A DNA stretch of 64,000 nt, from NCBI RefSeq assembly GCF_016025255.1, contig NZ_CP065592.1, forward strand, positions 353,122 through 417,121, given 5' to 3'. A program made the translations under genes and the position numbers. Under the pieces are notes generated by a model, which was not told the DNA's origin, made no database searches, and was given only the letters and a program-made list of their open reading frames with translations. The stretch comes from Sphingosinicella flava (GTDB lineage Bacteria > Pseudomonadota > Alphaproteobacteria > Sphingomonadales > Sphingomonadaceae). This document shows positions 50,643 to 58,573 of this stretch, in pieces; within the stretch, counting starts at the first letter, position 1, and each line of letters starts with the position of its first letter.

Positions 50643-51440
50643 ATGCTGAACCGCATCGCGCGCAACGTCCTCCTCCTTGCTTCCGTTGCGCTTCCGTCCG
50701 GCGCTTGGGCGCAAGGTTTCGTTATGGAACGAGGTGAGGGCCGCGTGATCGTCACCGGCATCTATTCACACAGCAGCAAGCAGTTCGATGATGACGGTGA
50801 CGTCATCGACATCATGGATTACCGCCAGGCGCAAATCTACCTGAACGGCGAATATGGCCTGACCGACGATCTCACCCTGCTCCTCACCCCCAGCTTTCGC
50901 GACATCAGCATTGACGACCGGCCGGAGCGCGACGAAACCGGGTTTCAATTCGTCGACATCGGCGCCCGCTACCGCGTCGCGCATATCGGCAACACGCATT
51001 TCTCGGTGCAGGCAAAGGTCCGCATTCCCGCCGACACCTTCCGCGACGAACTGGCGCAGGTCAGCATCGAAGGCACGGCTTACGATTTCCGCGGCCAAAT
51101 CGGCCACGGATTCCAGATGGGCGGAAAAGATGCCTTCATCATCGGCGACGCCGGCTACACCGTCCGCGAAGACGATCCGCCCAACGAAATCCACGCCGAC
51201 GTCATCTTCGGCTACCGCCCCGCTCCCCGCGTTCTGCTCCTCGCCAACCTCTATAACACCTTCTCGGACGGCGAAGGGCGCAACGGCTTCCCCGATTACC
51301 GCTACCACAACCTGTTCCTGAGCGGCGTCTACGACATCAACGACACAGTGTCCCTGCATCTCGGCGGTCTGATGACCGTCGATGGCGAAAATGCCCTGCG
51401 CGAGCGAGGGTTGCTGCTAGGCGCTTGGCTGCATTTTTGA
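50643..51440 (+). CDS. Outer membrane beta-barrel protein, MetA-pathway-like/unknown
   Basis: A 265-residue protein with a signal peptide (MLNRIARNVLLLASVALPSG then AWA|QGF). The mature part alternates short hydrophobic strands with turns rich in Asp and Gly (GRVIVTGIYSHSSKQFDDDG, QIYLNGEYGLTDDLTLLLTP), and ends with the aromatic LLLGAWLHF expected of an outer membrane barrel. It could be the export pore for the neighbouring polysaccharide cluster or an unrelated porin; the family is not identified. It is on the plus strand, divergent from the xylanase gene. Confidence 0.75.
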   Translation: MLNRIARNVLLLASVALPSGAWAQGFVMERGEGRVIVTGIYSHSSKQFDDDGDVIDIMDYRQAQIYLNGEYGLTDDLTLLLTPSFRDISIDDRPERDETGFQFVDIGARYRVAHIGNTHFSVQAKVRIPADTFRDELAQVSIEGTAYDFRGQIGHGFQMGGKDAFIIGDAGYTVREDDPPNEIHADVIFGYRPAPRVLLLANLYNTFSDGEGRNGFPDYRYHNLFLSGVYDINDTVSLHLGGLMTVDGENALRERGLLLGAWLHF

Positions 51441-51487
51441 TCGGATGCCATGATGCTGCCGATCCTCAATTTATAAATATGGGAAGG

Positions 51488-51532
51488 TGGTGGACGCACT
51501 AGGGCTCGAACATAGGACCCGCTGATTAAGAG
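51488..51532 (-). pseudogene. tRNA-Lys(CTT) 3'-half remnant (attachment site)
   Basis: Read on the minus strand this 45-base piece gives the anticodon loop CTCTTAA, the 3' anticodon stem TCAGC, a GGGTCC variable region, the T-loop GTTCGAGC and an acceptor end TGCGTCC-A-CCA. The 5' half (D-arm and 5' acceptor) is absent and the 5' anticodon stem does not pair. There is one T-stem mismatch. This is the typical footprint left by an integrase that uses a tRNA 3' end; orientation predicts the island to the right, with an intact tRNA-Lys beyond the window. Confidence 0.8.
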
Positions 51533-51606
51533 CTGGCCATAAGCTCTTGTTATTACTAGTTATTCTGCGTCATTTCGCATCTTGGGGAACGCGAAAACGT
51601 ATCTTC

Positions 51607-51620
51607 GACCCGCTGATTCC
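51607..51620 (+). repeat. Left direct repeat (putative attL core)
   Basis: GACCCGCTGATTCC, identical to 58628-58641. Its first 12 bases also occur in the tRNA-Lys remnant (51516-51527). It lies between the tRNA remnant and hipB, in a 475-base gap (51441-51915) that otherwise contains only the tRNA remnant and a small inverted repeat at 51528-51548. Confidence 0.65.
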
Positions 51621-51887
51621 GAGGCGTATTACTTCAGGCCTATTCATGCAAGTTTGGGCGCCCGGGACCCCCGTGATACCCACACGGAAGATCGTCAAAT
51701 TTCTGGGTATCAGAGCGTAGAGGGTAATGGCGGTGTGATCTGTCTACCGGCCGAGCCACAGCTTCATATCGATCGCAATTGCGTGCGTCAGGAAAATTCC
51801 TGATCGGTAACATCTTTGGTTTAGCATCACCTGATTGAATGAAATTTACCGATCGGGAATATTGGCCTTGCATCGGCATGAAAATGT

Positions 51888-51916
51888 TGATAATGTCCCG
51901 TTCGGGAAAATTATCA
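51888..51916 (+). promoter_or_regulatory. Palindromic HipB operator
   Basis: TGATAAT-GT-CCCG-TT-CGGG-AAA-ATTATCA: the 7-base outer arms and 4-base inner arms are perfect. It overlaps the hipB start codon. A partial half-site CGATCGGGAAT precedes it at about 51850. A repressor dimer here, HipB itself, would shut off the operon. Confidence 0.75.
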
Positions 51917-52122
51917 TGCTTGATACGACTACCGTAGGGAAAATCGTCCGCGAGGAACGTAAGGCACTGGGACTGCGTCAGGCAGAGCTTGCCGCTGCCA
52001 GCGGTGTTGGCGTGCGCTTCCTTGTGGACTTGGAACGAGGCAAGCCGACTGTCCAGCTTGGTCGTGTTCTCGCAGTGCTGGCGGCGCTGGGGTGCTCGCT
52101 CGATATTCGGCGGCCGCAATGA
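51916..52122 (+). CDS. hipB: HipB-type XRE antitoxin
   Basis: A 68-residue Cro/C1-type helix-turn-helix protein (VGKIVREERKALGLRQAELA then AASGVGVRFLVDLERGKPTV), the usual size for compact HipB/y4mF antitoxins. The ATG at 51916 sits in the palindromic operator. Its stop overlaps the hipA start as ATGA, the classic antitoxin-toxin layout. It should neutralise HipA and autoregulate the operon. Confidence 0.9.
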   Translation: MLDTTTVGKIVREERKALGLRQAELAAASGVGVRFLVDLERGKPTVQLGRVLAVLAALGCSLDIRRPQ

Positions 52123-53396
52123 GCGGGCCGATCCTCGACAATCTTGTCGTTTGGTGGGGACAGCGCATTACGGGGACGCTTTCGATCGATCGGGGCGGCG
52201 CGATGCATTTCACCTATGTTGCCGATTGGCTGGCTGATCCCGACGCGCCTTCATTGTCGCGCGCGATGCCCAAACGCGAAGCCGAATATGACGATGCGAT
52301 CTGCAAGGCGGTCTTTGGCGGTCTGCTCCCCGAAGAAGCGCAGCGCACCGCGATTGCCCGCGCGCTCGGTGTTTCGCCCGACAACCCCTTTCGCTTGCTG
52401 GCGGCGCTGGGTGGCGATGTCGCGGGTGCGCTCGCGTTTCTTCCCACAGGTGAGATTCCACCAGAGGCGACGACTGGCGACCCGGAACCCTTGGACGATG
52501 CAGCGCTTGCCGGTTTGATCGCCCGGTTGCCGCGCGTGCCGATGCTTGCCGGGGAAGGGGGTGCACGTCTCAGCCTCGCCGGAGCGCAATCCAAGCTCCC
52601 GGTTGTGCTTGTCGGCGGCAAGATCGCCGTTCCCTTACCCGGTCAGCCTTCAACCCATCTGATCAAGCCTGAGCCTGACCGGTTTTCCGGTCTTGCCGCG
52701 AATGAGGCTCTCTGCCTCGCCCTTGCGCGCGCCGTCGGCCTTGATGCCGTTGATGCCGAATGGAGGCAGGTCAACGGGCGGCCCTATCTGCTTGTGACCC
52801 GCTACGATCGTGTGGCAGCGGATGGCGAAGTCCGGCGGTTGCATCAAGAGGATTTTGCGCAGGCGCTTGGTGTTCCATCGAACCGCAAATATGCGGCTGA
52901 AGGCGGGCCGGTGTTTCGCGACTGCTTCGCCCTGCTGCGTGAGGCGGCGGCACGTCCGGCGCTTGAGGTGCTGAAGCTGGTCGATGCCGCCATCTTCAAT
53001 GTTATCATCGGCAATGCCGACGCCCATGCGAAGAACTTCAGCCTGCTGCGGCAGGAGGACCGGGGCGGTCCTATTGTCCTCGCTCCGCTCTATGACTTGG
53101 TCGGCACGGTGATCTGGCCCGAGCTGTCTTCACGCTTCGCGATGACGTTCGGCGGAGCCGCGACGTTGGAGCAGTTGGAGGCCAAGCATTTCGATCGGTT
53201 CGCAGCCGATGCGGGCGTCGCAGCGCCCTTCGTGCGGCGTCGGGCATCGCAACTGGCGGAAGCCGTGGCCGATACAATCGGGCGTGACTTGAACGTTCCG
53301 GGGCTTGATGATCCCGAACTCATAGCGGCACAGGCGAACGTTATTCAGGATCGTGCTCAGCGTTTCACGCTCAAGGCAAGTGTGCGCGATCGATAG
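52119..53396 (+). CDS. hipA: HipA-type serine/threonine kinase toxin
   Basis: A 425-residue HipA kinase. The autophosphorylation loop is LSLAGAQSKL (residues 151-160, serine 152 as the regulatory site), the ATP lysine is in THLIKP (183), the catalytic loop NADAHAKNFSLL carries D301, and LAPLYDLV carries the metal aspartate D326. HipA phosphorylates glutamyl-tRNA synthetase and related tRNA synthetases in known cases, stopping translation and producing persistence. The toxin looks intact. Confidence 0.93.
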   Translation: MSGPILDNLVVWWGQRITGTLSIDRGGAMHFTYVADWLADPDAPSLSRAMPKREAEYDDAICKAVFGGLLPEEAQRTAIARALGVSPDNPFRLLAALGGDVAGALAFLPTGEIPPEATTGDPEPLDDAALAGLIARLPRVPMLAGEGGARLSLAGAQSKLPVVLVGGKIAVPLPGQPSTHLIKPEPDRFSGLAANEALCLALARAVGLDAVDAEWRQVNGRPYLLVTRYDRVAADGEVRRLHQEDFAQALGVPSNRKYAAEGGPVFRDCFALLREAAARPALEVLKLVDAAIFNVIIGNADAHAKNFSLLRQEDRGGPIVLAPLYDLVGTVIWPELSSRFAMTFGGAATLEQLEAKHFDRFAADAGVAAPFVRRRASQLAEAVADTIGRDLNVPGLDDPELIAAQANVIQDRAQRFTLKASVRDR

Positions 53397-53598
53397 ACGA
53401 CGCGCAATCGCGTGAGACTGAAAAACCCAGAATCAGTGTCGCGCCGTCTGGTCCGCGTATCGACGTAGAGCCTCGATCTAAAGCACCCCCCGGGTTGCGG
53501 GTGGCATAGTCAAATCGCATCGTGCTGAACTTTCCCGATGCAGGCCCTTCGGACACTGGGAATTTCTTTGAGATTGGCCGATTTCCGTGATTATTGAA

Positions 53599-53619
53599 GT
53601 GTCATCGAAAGGATGACAC
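53599..53619 (+). promoter_or_regulatory. Hairpin at the integrase ribosome-binding site
   Basis: GTGTCATC-gaaag-GATGACAC is a perfect 8-bp stem with a 5-base loop, ending directly before the ATG at 53620. The Shine-Dalgarno AAAGGA is partly in the loop and partly in the stem, so folding should restrict integrase translation; it could also be a protein operator. Confidence 0.6.
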
Positions 53620-54777
53620 ATGCCGGTAAAGGCCCTGACCAACAAGACGCTCGAAGCTCTGAAACCGAATGCGAAGCGCTATGAGGTCCATGACCTCTTG
53701 TGCCCCGGCATGAGCGTCCGAGTTTCAGCGCAGGGGCAAAAGGTCTTCTCGGTCAAGTTTCGATATGGCCTCAATCAGAAGCGCATGAAGCTCGGCGTCT
53801 ATCCCCGCATTACATTGGCCACGGCCCGTGAGAAAGCGATGGATATCTTGCGGCAGGTTGATGAAGGCATCGATCCGACCAAGCGTCGCCGCACGCCTAA
53901 TATGAAGGTCGAAGCCGTTTGCGGGGAATTCATCCGTCTTCACGCGCAGGCCCGCAACAAAAGCTGGCGCGAGGCCGAGCGCATCTTGGTACGGGAATTC
54001 GTCGGCACCTTCGGGCAGCGTGATATCCGCGAGATCAAGCGGTTCGACGTTTTGGAAATCATGGATGCCGCCGTCGCGCGCGGATCGACCTATCAGGCTA
54101 ACCGCATCCTCTCGAACATCCGCAAACTCTTCAATTGGTGTGTTGAACGCGGCATCGTCGAGATCAGCCCCATCAACGGCCTCAAAGCCCCGACCAAGGA
54201 GGAGTCGCGTGATAGGGTGTTGGAAGATGACGAAATCGTACGCCTGCTGCGCGCGTGCCGCAATGACGTCTACCCCTTCCGCCAGTTCGTACCGATCCTG
54301 CTGGCGACCGCGCAACGCCGGGGAGAGTTGGCTGAAATGCGCTGGAGCGAGGTTGATCTTACCGCCAAGCAGTGGGTCATTCCGGCCGATCGATCCAAGA
54401 ACGGCAAGCCGCATGTCGTGCCGCTCAGTCCCTATGCACTCGACGTCTTGAACGAGGTGCCGCGCTTTCTCGACTGCGATTATGTGTTCACCACGACCCG
54501 GAATTCGCCGGTCAGCGGCTTTTCGAAGATGCTACGCCGCCTGTCCGAAGGTTCGCAGACATCAGACTGGCGATTGCACGATTTGAGGCGGACCGCCGCA
54601 TCAGGCATGGCGAGGGCGGGCGTTGCCCCGCATGTCGTCGAAAAGGTGCTGAACCACATCAGCGGCACAATTTCCGGTGTGGCCGCCGTCTACAATCGCT
54701 ATGCCTATGATGCCGAGAAGCGGGAGGCATTGGACGATTGGGGGCGGGTTCTTGAGCAACTCGGAAAGCATGAATGA
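53620..54777 (+). CDS. int: Tyrosine-type site-specific integrase (P4 family, DUF4102 N-terminus)
   Basis: A 385-residue integrase. The N-terminal arm-binding domain (ALTNKTLEALKPNAKRYEVH, LGVYPRITLATAREKA) is DUF4102. A SAM-like core-binding domain follows, then the catalytic domain with R233 (LLATAQRRGELAEMRW), H320 and R323 (LHDLRRTAASG), H346 (VLNHISG) and Y358 (AAVYNRYAYDAEKR). P4-type integrases usually insert into tRNA genes, agreeing with the tRNA-Lys remnant 2.1 kb to the left. The gene overlaps the next by 8 bases. Confidence 0.95.
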   Translation: MPVKALTNKTLEALKPNAKRYEVHDLLCPGMSVRVSAQGQKVFSVKFRYGLNQKRMKLGVYPRITLATAREKAMDILRQVDEGIDPTKRRRTPNMKVEAVCGEFIRLHAQARNKSWREAERILVREFVGTFGQRDIREIKRFDVLEIMDAAVARGSTYQANRILSNIRKLFNWCVERGIVEISPINGLKAPTKEESRDRVLEDDEIVRLLRACRNDVYPFRQFVPILLATAQRRGELAEMRWSEVDLTAKQWVIPADRSKNGKPHVVPLSPYALDVLNEVPRFLDCDYVFTTTRNSPVSGFSKMLRRLSEGSQTSDWRLHDLRRTAASGMARAGVAPHVVEKVLNHISGTISGVAAVYNRYAYDAEKREALDDWGRVLEQLGKHE

Positions 54778-55399
54778 ATTTGACGACGCCTTCATGGCGA
54801 AATTACGCGGGACGTTGCGAATTGCGGGCCGCGCACATGACGAACGAATAAAGCGGCTCCAAACGCGATTGCAGGAGGTCGGCCGTCATTATCGGCACGT
54901 CATAGCAACCACACCGTCCGATCTTCCAAATGCGCCGATGAACAAGAGCCTGACGCAACGGGCCAGCTGGCTTGAAACGCAGGTCATCAATCCCTTGAAA
55001 CGCCTTGCCGAAGCGCTCGAACCAGCACAGCGGTCAATGTTCTCGACATGGCCGGAGGATTCGAAGCCGCCGCTCATCCCTGACTTCGACACGCTACATG
55101 CCCAACTGGAAGAGTTGGCCGTTTTTGCTGATTATCTACATGGTTGCCTTCGCTATCAGCAGTCAGAGGATGCAGGGCACAGTCAGGAAATCCGGGCGAT
55201 GCTGGTCTATGATATCGTCCGCGCTCTGGTAGAGTTTGTACCTGAAGTGCCGCCAAGTCGGGGCACATACGATGCCGTGGACAAACGCTATATCGGCAGT
55301 TTCCCCGAAGCCGTGATCGCCATCTATCACGAAATCACCGACGCCTATGACGAGCGTCTCGACCGGCTCTTAGCCCAATTTTCCTCAGGCCCAATCTAG
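54770..55399 (+). CDS. Hypothetical protein coupled to the integrase
   Basis: A 209-residue helical protein (QTRLQEVGRHYRHVIATTPS, HAQLEELAVFADYLHGCLRY). No known domain is seen. The ATG overlaps the integrase stop, so the two are made together; a recombination directionality or element-specific role is possible but not shown. It has many charged residues, no signal peptide and no membrane segment. Confidence 0.7.
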   Translation: MNEFDDAFMAKLRGTLRIAGRAHDERIKRLQTRLQEVGRHYRHVIATTPSDLPNAPMNKSLTQRASWLETQVINPLKRLAEALEPAQRSMFSTWPEDSKPPLIPDFDTLHAQLEELAVFADYLHGCLRYQQSEDAGHSQEIRAMLVYDIVRALVEFVPEVPPSRGTYDAVDKRYIGSFPEAVIAIYHEITDAYDERLDRLLAQFSSGPI

Positions 55400-55474
55400 C
55401 CGCTGCACATTGCAGCAGAAATCCGCGCGCAGCGCACATCGAGCCCTGTAGTATCTCTTCGCCGTCTGGGAATA

Positions 55475-55503
55475 TTTCGTTGCCGTCAATCACGACAACG
55501 AAA
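55475..55503 (+). promoter_or_regulatory. Inverted repeat upstream of the AlpA-like gene
   Basis: TTTCGTTG and CAACGAAA (8-base perfect arms, 13-base spacer) lie 11 bases before the start codon. The spacing and position fit an operator for the AlpA-like regulator or a phage-type repressor. Confidence 0.5.
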
Positions 55504-55513
55504 GGAAATTCAC

Positions 55514-55723
55514 ATGACGGCACCACCATCAAACAAGATATTGTTAACGCGGAGCGACCTGCCGCGTCTCGGACTCAACCTCTCGCCATCGACTTTGCTG
55601 CGGCTCGAAGCCGCCGGACAGTTCCCCAAGCGGGTTCGCATCGGCGCACACTCGGTCGCGTGGCTGGCGTCGGAAATTCATGCGCACATAGAAGCGCTCG
55701 CCGCCGATCGGGAGGCAGGGTGA
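55514..55723 (+). CDS. AlpA-like helix-turn-helix regulator/excisionase
   Basis: A 69-residue protein of the AlpA/MerR-like small HTH group: LTRSDLPRLGLNLSPSTLLR then LEAAGQFPKRVRIGAHSVAW. In P4-like satellites AlpA-type proteins switch on integrase/excision. The start has AAAGGAAATTC. The stop overlaps the next ATG (TGATG), making a three-gene coupled set with the small protein and the PrimPol gene. Confidence 0.88.
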   Translation: MTAPPSNKILLTRSDLPRLGLNLSPSTLLRLEAAGQFPKRVRIGAHSVAWLASEIHAHIEALAADREAG

Positions 55724-55989
55724 TGGGCAAGCGAAGCAAGAAGCGCGAAGCGGTGCAAGCTCCTCAGGCAACCGAGCTCGATATTGAATTCAAGGTCACG
55801 ATACAGGAGGTCCATTGCCGAACCGGCACCTTGTGCGACAAGCGCTCGCAAACCTTTTCATTTTCGCTGGACCATGACTTCGAGAAGGCGGCCGACTGGT
55901 TGAAATCCGAGGCCGCTTACACCGTGTTCGACGACCTGAGCGGTGAAATCGCAGCATTCCTCGACGCGGCATTGGAGGATACGCAATGA
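55723..55989 (+). CDS. Small hypothetical protein of the element
   Basis: An 88-residue protein starting MGKRSKKREAVQAPQATELD with basic first residues, then an acidic, mixed domain (FSFSLDHDFEKAADWLKSEA). No known family. It overlaps the AlpA stop by one base and the primase start by 4, so it is embedded in the replication operon. Confidence 0.72.
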   Translation: MGKRSKKREAVQAPQATELDIEFKVTIQEVHCRTGTLCDKRSQTFSFSLDHDFEKAADWLKSEAAYTVFDDLSGEIAAFLDAALEDTQ

Positions 55990-57776
55990 GCGCGTTCTCG
56001 GCGAATGCCAGTGAAAAGGCGATCATTCGATGTCGATTTGATCGCCGCGCCAGCTTTCGGGGGCTGATGAAATGGTTCGCCGGGCAGGGCATACCTGTCC
56101 TGCCGATCCACGGCGTCATCGATGGTCGCTGCACCTGTGGCGACAATCAATGTTCAAGCCCCGGTAAGCATCCGATCAGTTCTCTGGTGCCGCACGGTGT
56201 AAAGGACGCAACGACCGATCAGAAAACGATCCGGCGCTGGCATCGCAAGCACCCGGACATGAACTATGCGGTGGCCACCGATGGGCTGACCGTGATCGAT
56301 TGCGACAGCAGGGAGGCGTGGCAAGCCTTTCGCGCTGAATGCGATCCGCCGCCAACATTGCTCGTGAAAACGGCCAGAGGGTTCCATTGCTATCTCCGGG
56401 GGGAAATGTCTCCCCGGATCGGCATTCGGACCAAACTGGACATCAAGAGCAAGGCAAACAGCTATGTCGTCGGGCCGGGTTCACGGCACCTATCCGGTGC
56501 GATCTATGCGGTGTGGGAGGATGAGCCCATCGCGGATTTGCCGGATAACATCTCCAGCATTACGGCTGAACGTTCTCAAGAGGAAACCGTCAGTGACAAC
56601 GCCCTGATCCCAAAAGGTCAGCGCAACACCATACTGACAGGCTGGGCGGGATATTTGCGGCGTCTGGGCGCGCCACGAAAGGCCATATTGGCGACCTTGC
56701 GAGCGGCAAATGACGTTCTTTCCGACGACCCGTTGCCGGACAGCGAACTGCGATCCATCGCGCGCAGCATCTCCAAGAAGCCCGGCAAGGAATGGCCAAC
56801 CGTCATTCCCTTCTCGGACATACCAGAGGAGGAACTAGATTGGATATGGTATCCCTATATCTGCGCCGGGACCGTGGGGCTGCTCGACGGCGATCCGGGT
56901 GAAGGCAAGAGCCAGCTGTGCGTCTGGGTTTGTGCCCGCGTCAGTAGGGGCGATCTGCTGCCCAACGGCGATCCCATTCCGCCTGCCAACTGTTTCCTGT
57001 TCAATTTCGAAGACCTGCCCGGTGCGGTGATCCGAAAACGGCTGGAGGCAAACGGAGCGGACCTGTCGCGGGTGTTCATACAGTCGCGCCGCTTTCAGTT
57101 GACGCAGGAGATGGTCGATTGGCTGGAAGCCCAGATTGCGAAGCATCAACCTCGGCTGGTGTTCTTGGACCCGATACAGGCTTTCATGTCGGGTGTGGAC
57201 GCCAGCAACAACATTGAGGTCCGAGGCTTCATGGAAAAGCTGGTCGAGATCGCCGAACGGCAGCGGTGCGCGATCATCACCGTCCGACATTTCGGCAAAG
57301 GCCCGCAAGACAGGGCAATGAAGAAGGGTATCGGTGCGACGGACTTTGTAGGCATTGCCCGCAGTCAATGGGGCCTTGCGAGGCGCAGAGACGGCGTGCG
57401 CGGCTTTGTCGTTTTCCACTTCAAGGCAAACTCGGAGAAGGGGCAGGCCATGCTCTTTACCATGGGCGATGCCGATGGACGCAAAGGCGAGCAGCCGAAA
57501 ATTGCCTTTGACCGCTTCGAGGACATCGATGCCGACACGTTCTTTTCCGAACCTACAGCAAAACGTGGGCCGGTCCAGAACGAGCAGGAAGACGCCAAGG
57601 GCTATTTGTCCGAACGCCTCGCAGACGGTCCTAAGCCGGTTAAGGCGCTCAAAACGGACGCTGAGGCACGAGGGATAGGGTCTTCGACGCTGAACCGGGC
57701 TGCCGACGCTTTGGACGTCATCAAGGCCAAGGGAGAAGATGGCCGGTGGTACTGGTCACTGCCGTCTAAGGATTGA
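55986..57776 (+). CDS. Bifunctional PrimPol - RepA-like ATPase (replication protein)
   Basis: A 596-residue protein of two halves. Residues about 25-190 are a bifunctional primase/polymerase (PrimPol): SSPGKHPISSL, the metal pair D105/D107 in VIDCDS, and H134 in TARGFHCYLRG. Residues about 285-500 are a RecA-like hexameric ATPase (AAA_25/RepA type) with Walker A GDPGEGKS (302-309) and Walker B LVFLDP (391-396), and a conserved VRHFGKG segment. A C-terminal winged helix-like tail follows. This would prime and unwind the excised element for its own replication. Confidence 0.88.
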   Translation: MSAFSANASEKAIIRCRFDRRASFRGLMKWFAGQGIPVLPIHGVIDGRCTCGDNQCSSPGKHPISSLVPHGVKDATTDQKTIRRWHRKHPDMNYAVATDGLTVIDCDSREAWQAFRAECDPPPTLLVKTARGFHCYLRGEMSPRIGIRTKLDIKSKANSYVVGPGSRHLSGAIYAVWEDEPIADLPDNISSITAERSQEETVSDNALIPKGQRNTILTGWAGYLRRLGAPRKAILATLRAANDVLSDDPLPDSELRSIARSISKKPGKEWPTVIPFSDIPEEELDWIWYPYICAGTVGLLDGDPGEGKSQLCVWVCARVSRGDLLPNGDPIPPANCFLFNFEDLPGAVIRKRLEANGADLSRVFIQSRRFQLTQEMVDWLEAQIAKHQPRLVFLDPIQAFMSGVDASNNIEVRGFMEKLVEIAERQRCAIITVRHFGKGPQDRAMKKGIGATDFVGIARSQWGLARRRDGVRGFVVFHFKANSEKGQAMLFTMGDADGRKGEQPKIAFDRFEDIDADTFFSEPTAKRGPVQNEQEDAKGYLSERLADGPKPVKALKTDAEARGIGSSTLNRAADALDVIKAKGEDGRWYWSLPSKD

Positions 57777-57907
57777 TCTACTTTCCAAGATTCCAAGTTT
57801 TCATGCCGGGGTGCGCGCAAATCGATTTCACGCGATTACGTGCGGCCCCGGCATTGTTTTTTGCGTCATTGTCGGCGGTGAAAACATGGAAACTTGGAAA
57901 GTGGGTG

Positions 57908-58201
57908 TCACACTGCGGGGGTGGATGATAGGGCCTTGCGGGCTTCCTCCAGCGCCTTCGATCCCGGCGTCCACTGCCACGGCTGCCGGGCGACGTGATC
58001 CTTGCCCAATGTCGGATAGAGCTTGGTCTGCTTCGCAGCGAGGCGCAGCAGCATCCGCGCATCTCGCGGGGACATCTTCATTTCGCGGGAAAGCTGATCG
58101 AGCGTGACCATGTTCGGATTGTCCTTGTCGCTGGTCGCCTTCTTGCTTGTATCAAGTTGCGGCTTTGCAGCCGGGGCGGGGGCGTTCGTCGTAGTGGTCA
58201 T
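57908..58201 (-). CDS. Small hypothetical protein, possible DNA-binding
   Basis: A 97-residue minus-strand gene inside the element. It has an alanine/proline-rich start (MTTTTNAPAPAAKPQLDTSK), then a domain with LDQLSREMKMSPRDARMLLR and DHVARQPWQWTPGSKALEEA, which looks like a short winged helix such as those in histone-like or transcriptional regulators. The minus orientation contrasts with the plus-strand replication operon. Function unknown. Confidence 0.65.
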   Translation of the reverse strand: MTTTTNAPAPAAKPQLDTSKKATSDKDNPNMVTLDQLSREMKMSPRDARMLLRLAAKQTKLYPTLGKDHVARQPWQWTPGSKALEEARKALSSTPAV

Positions 58202-58272
58202 TGTCGTTCACTCCTTGGTTGTTGAACGACATTTCCATTAAGATGGGTTCGGAAGGCGTGTCAGGAGAAATC

Positions 58273-58500
58273 CTAGAAATTCCAGTCGATTTCCATGAGC
58301 GGGATCGAGAACGACGCTTTCCCATCGGTGAAGAAATATTCGTCGTCATCGCTGCCGATCTCGAATGTGTATCGGTGCCCGTCCACGTCGATATGAATGA
58401 TCTCGTCGGGCGTGTGGATCACGTCGATCATCGCGCCGGGGAATAACGCCTGCGCGTGGGATAATAGATGCGACCAGTCGAGCCGCTCGTCGTTGGACAT
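58273..58500 (-). CDS. Small acidic hypothetical protein
   Basis: A 75-residue acidic protein (MIDVIHTPDEIIHIDVDGHR, EIGSDDDEYFFTDGKASFSI). It ends 71 bases before the minus-strand neighbour's start region and is the last gene before the right direct repeat. A DNA-mimic or regulatory role would fit the acidity, but that is speculation. GAGGCC precedes the ATG. Confidence 0.55.
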   Translation of the reverse strand: MSNDERLDWSHLLSHAQALFPGAMIDVIHTPDEIIHIDVDGHRYTFEIGSDDDEYFFTDGKASFSIPLMEIDWNF

Positions 58501-58573
58501 GATGGCCTCCTTTCGTTGACCATCTTCCCAATAAGATCATGGGTGCTTCGAAGTCAGGAAAAATCCCGCGCAA

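Noticed and set aside
51598-51625. Possible second tRNA fragment (CGGAATCAGCGGGTC on the minus strand)
   Set aside because: Only the short GACCCGCTGATTCC core matches; no T-loop or acceptor end follows, so it is treated as a direct repeat, not a tRNA remnant.
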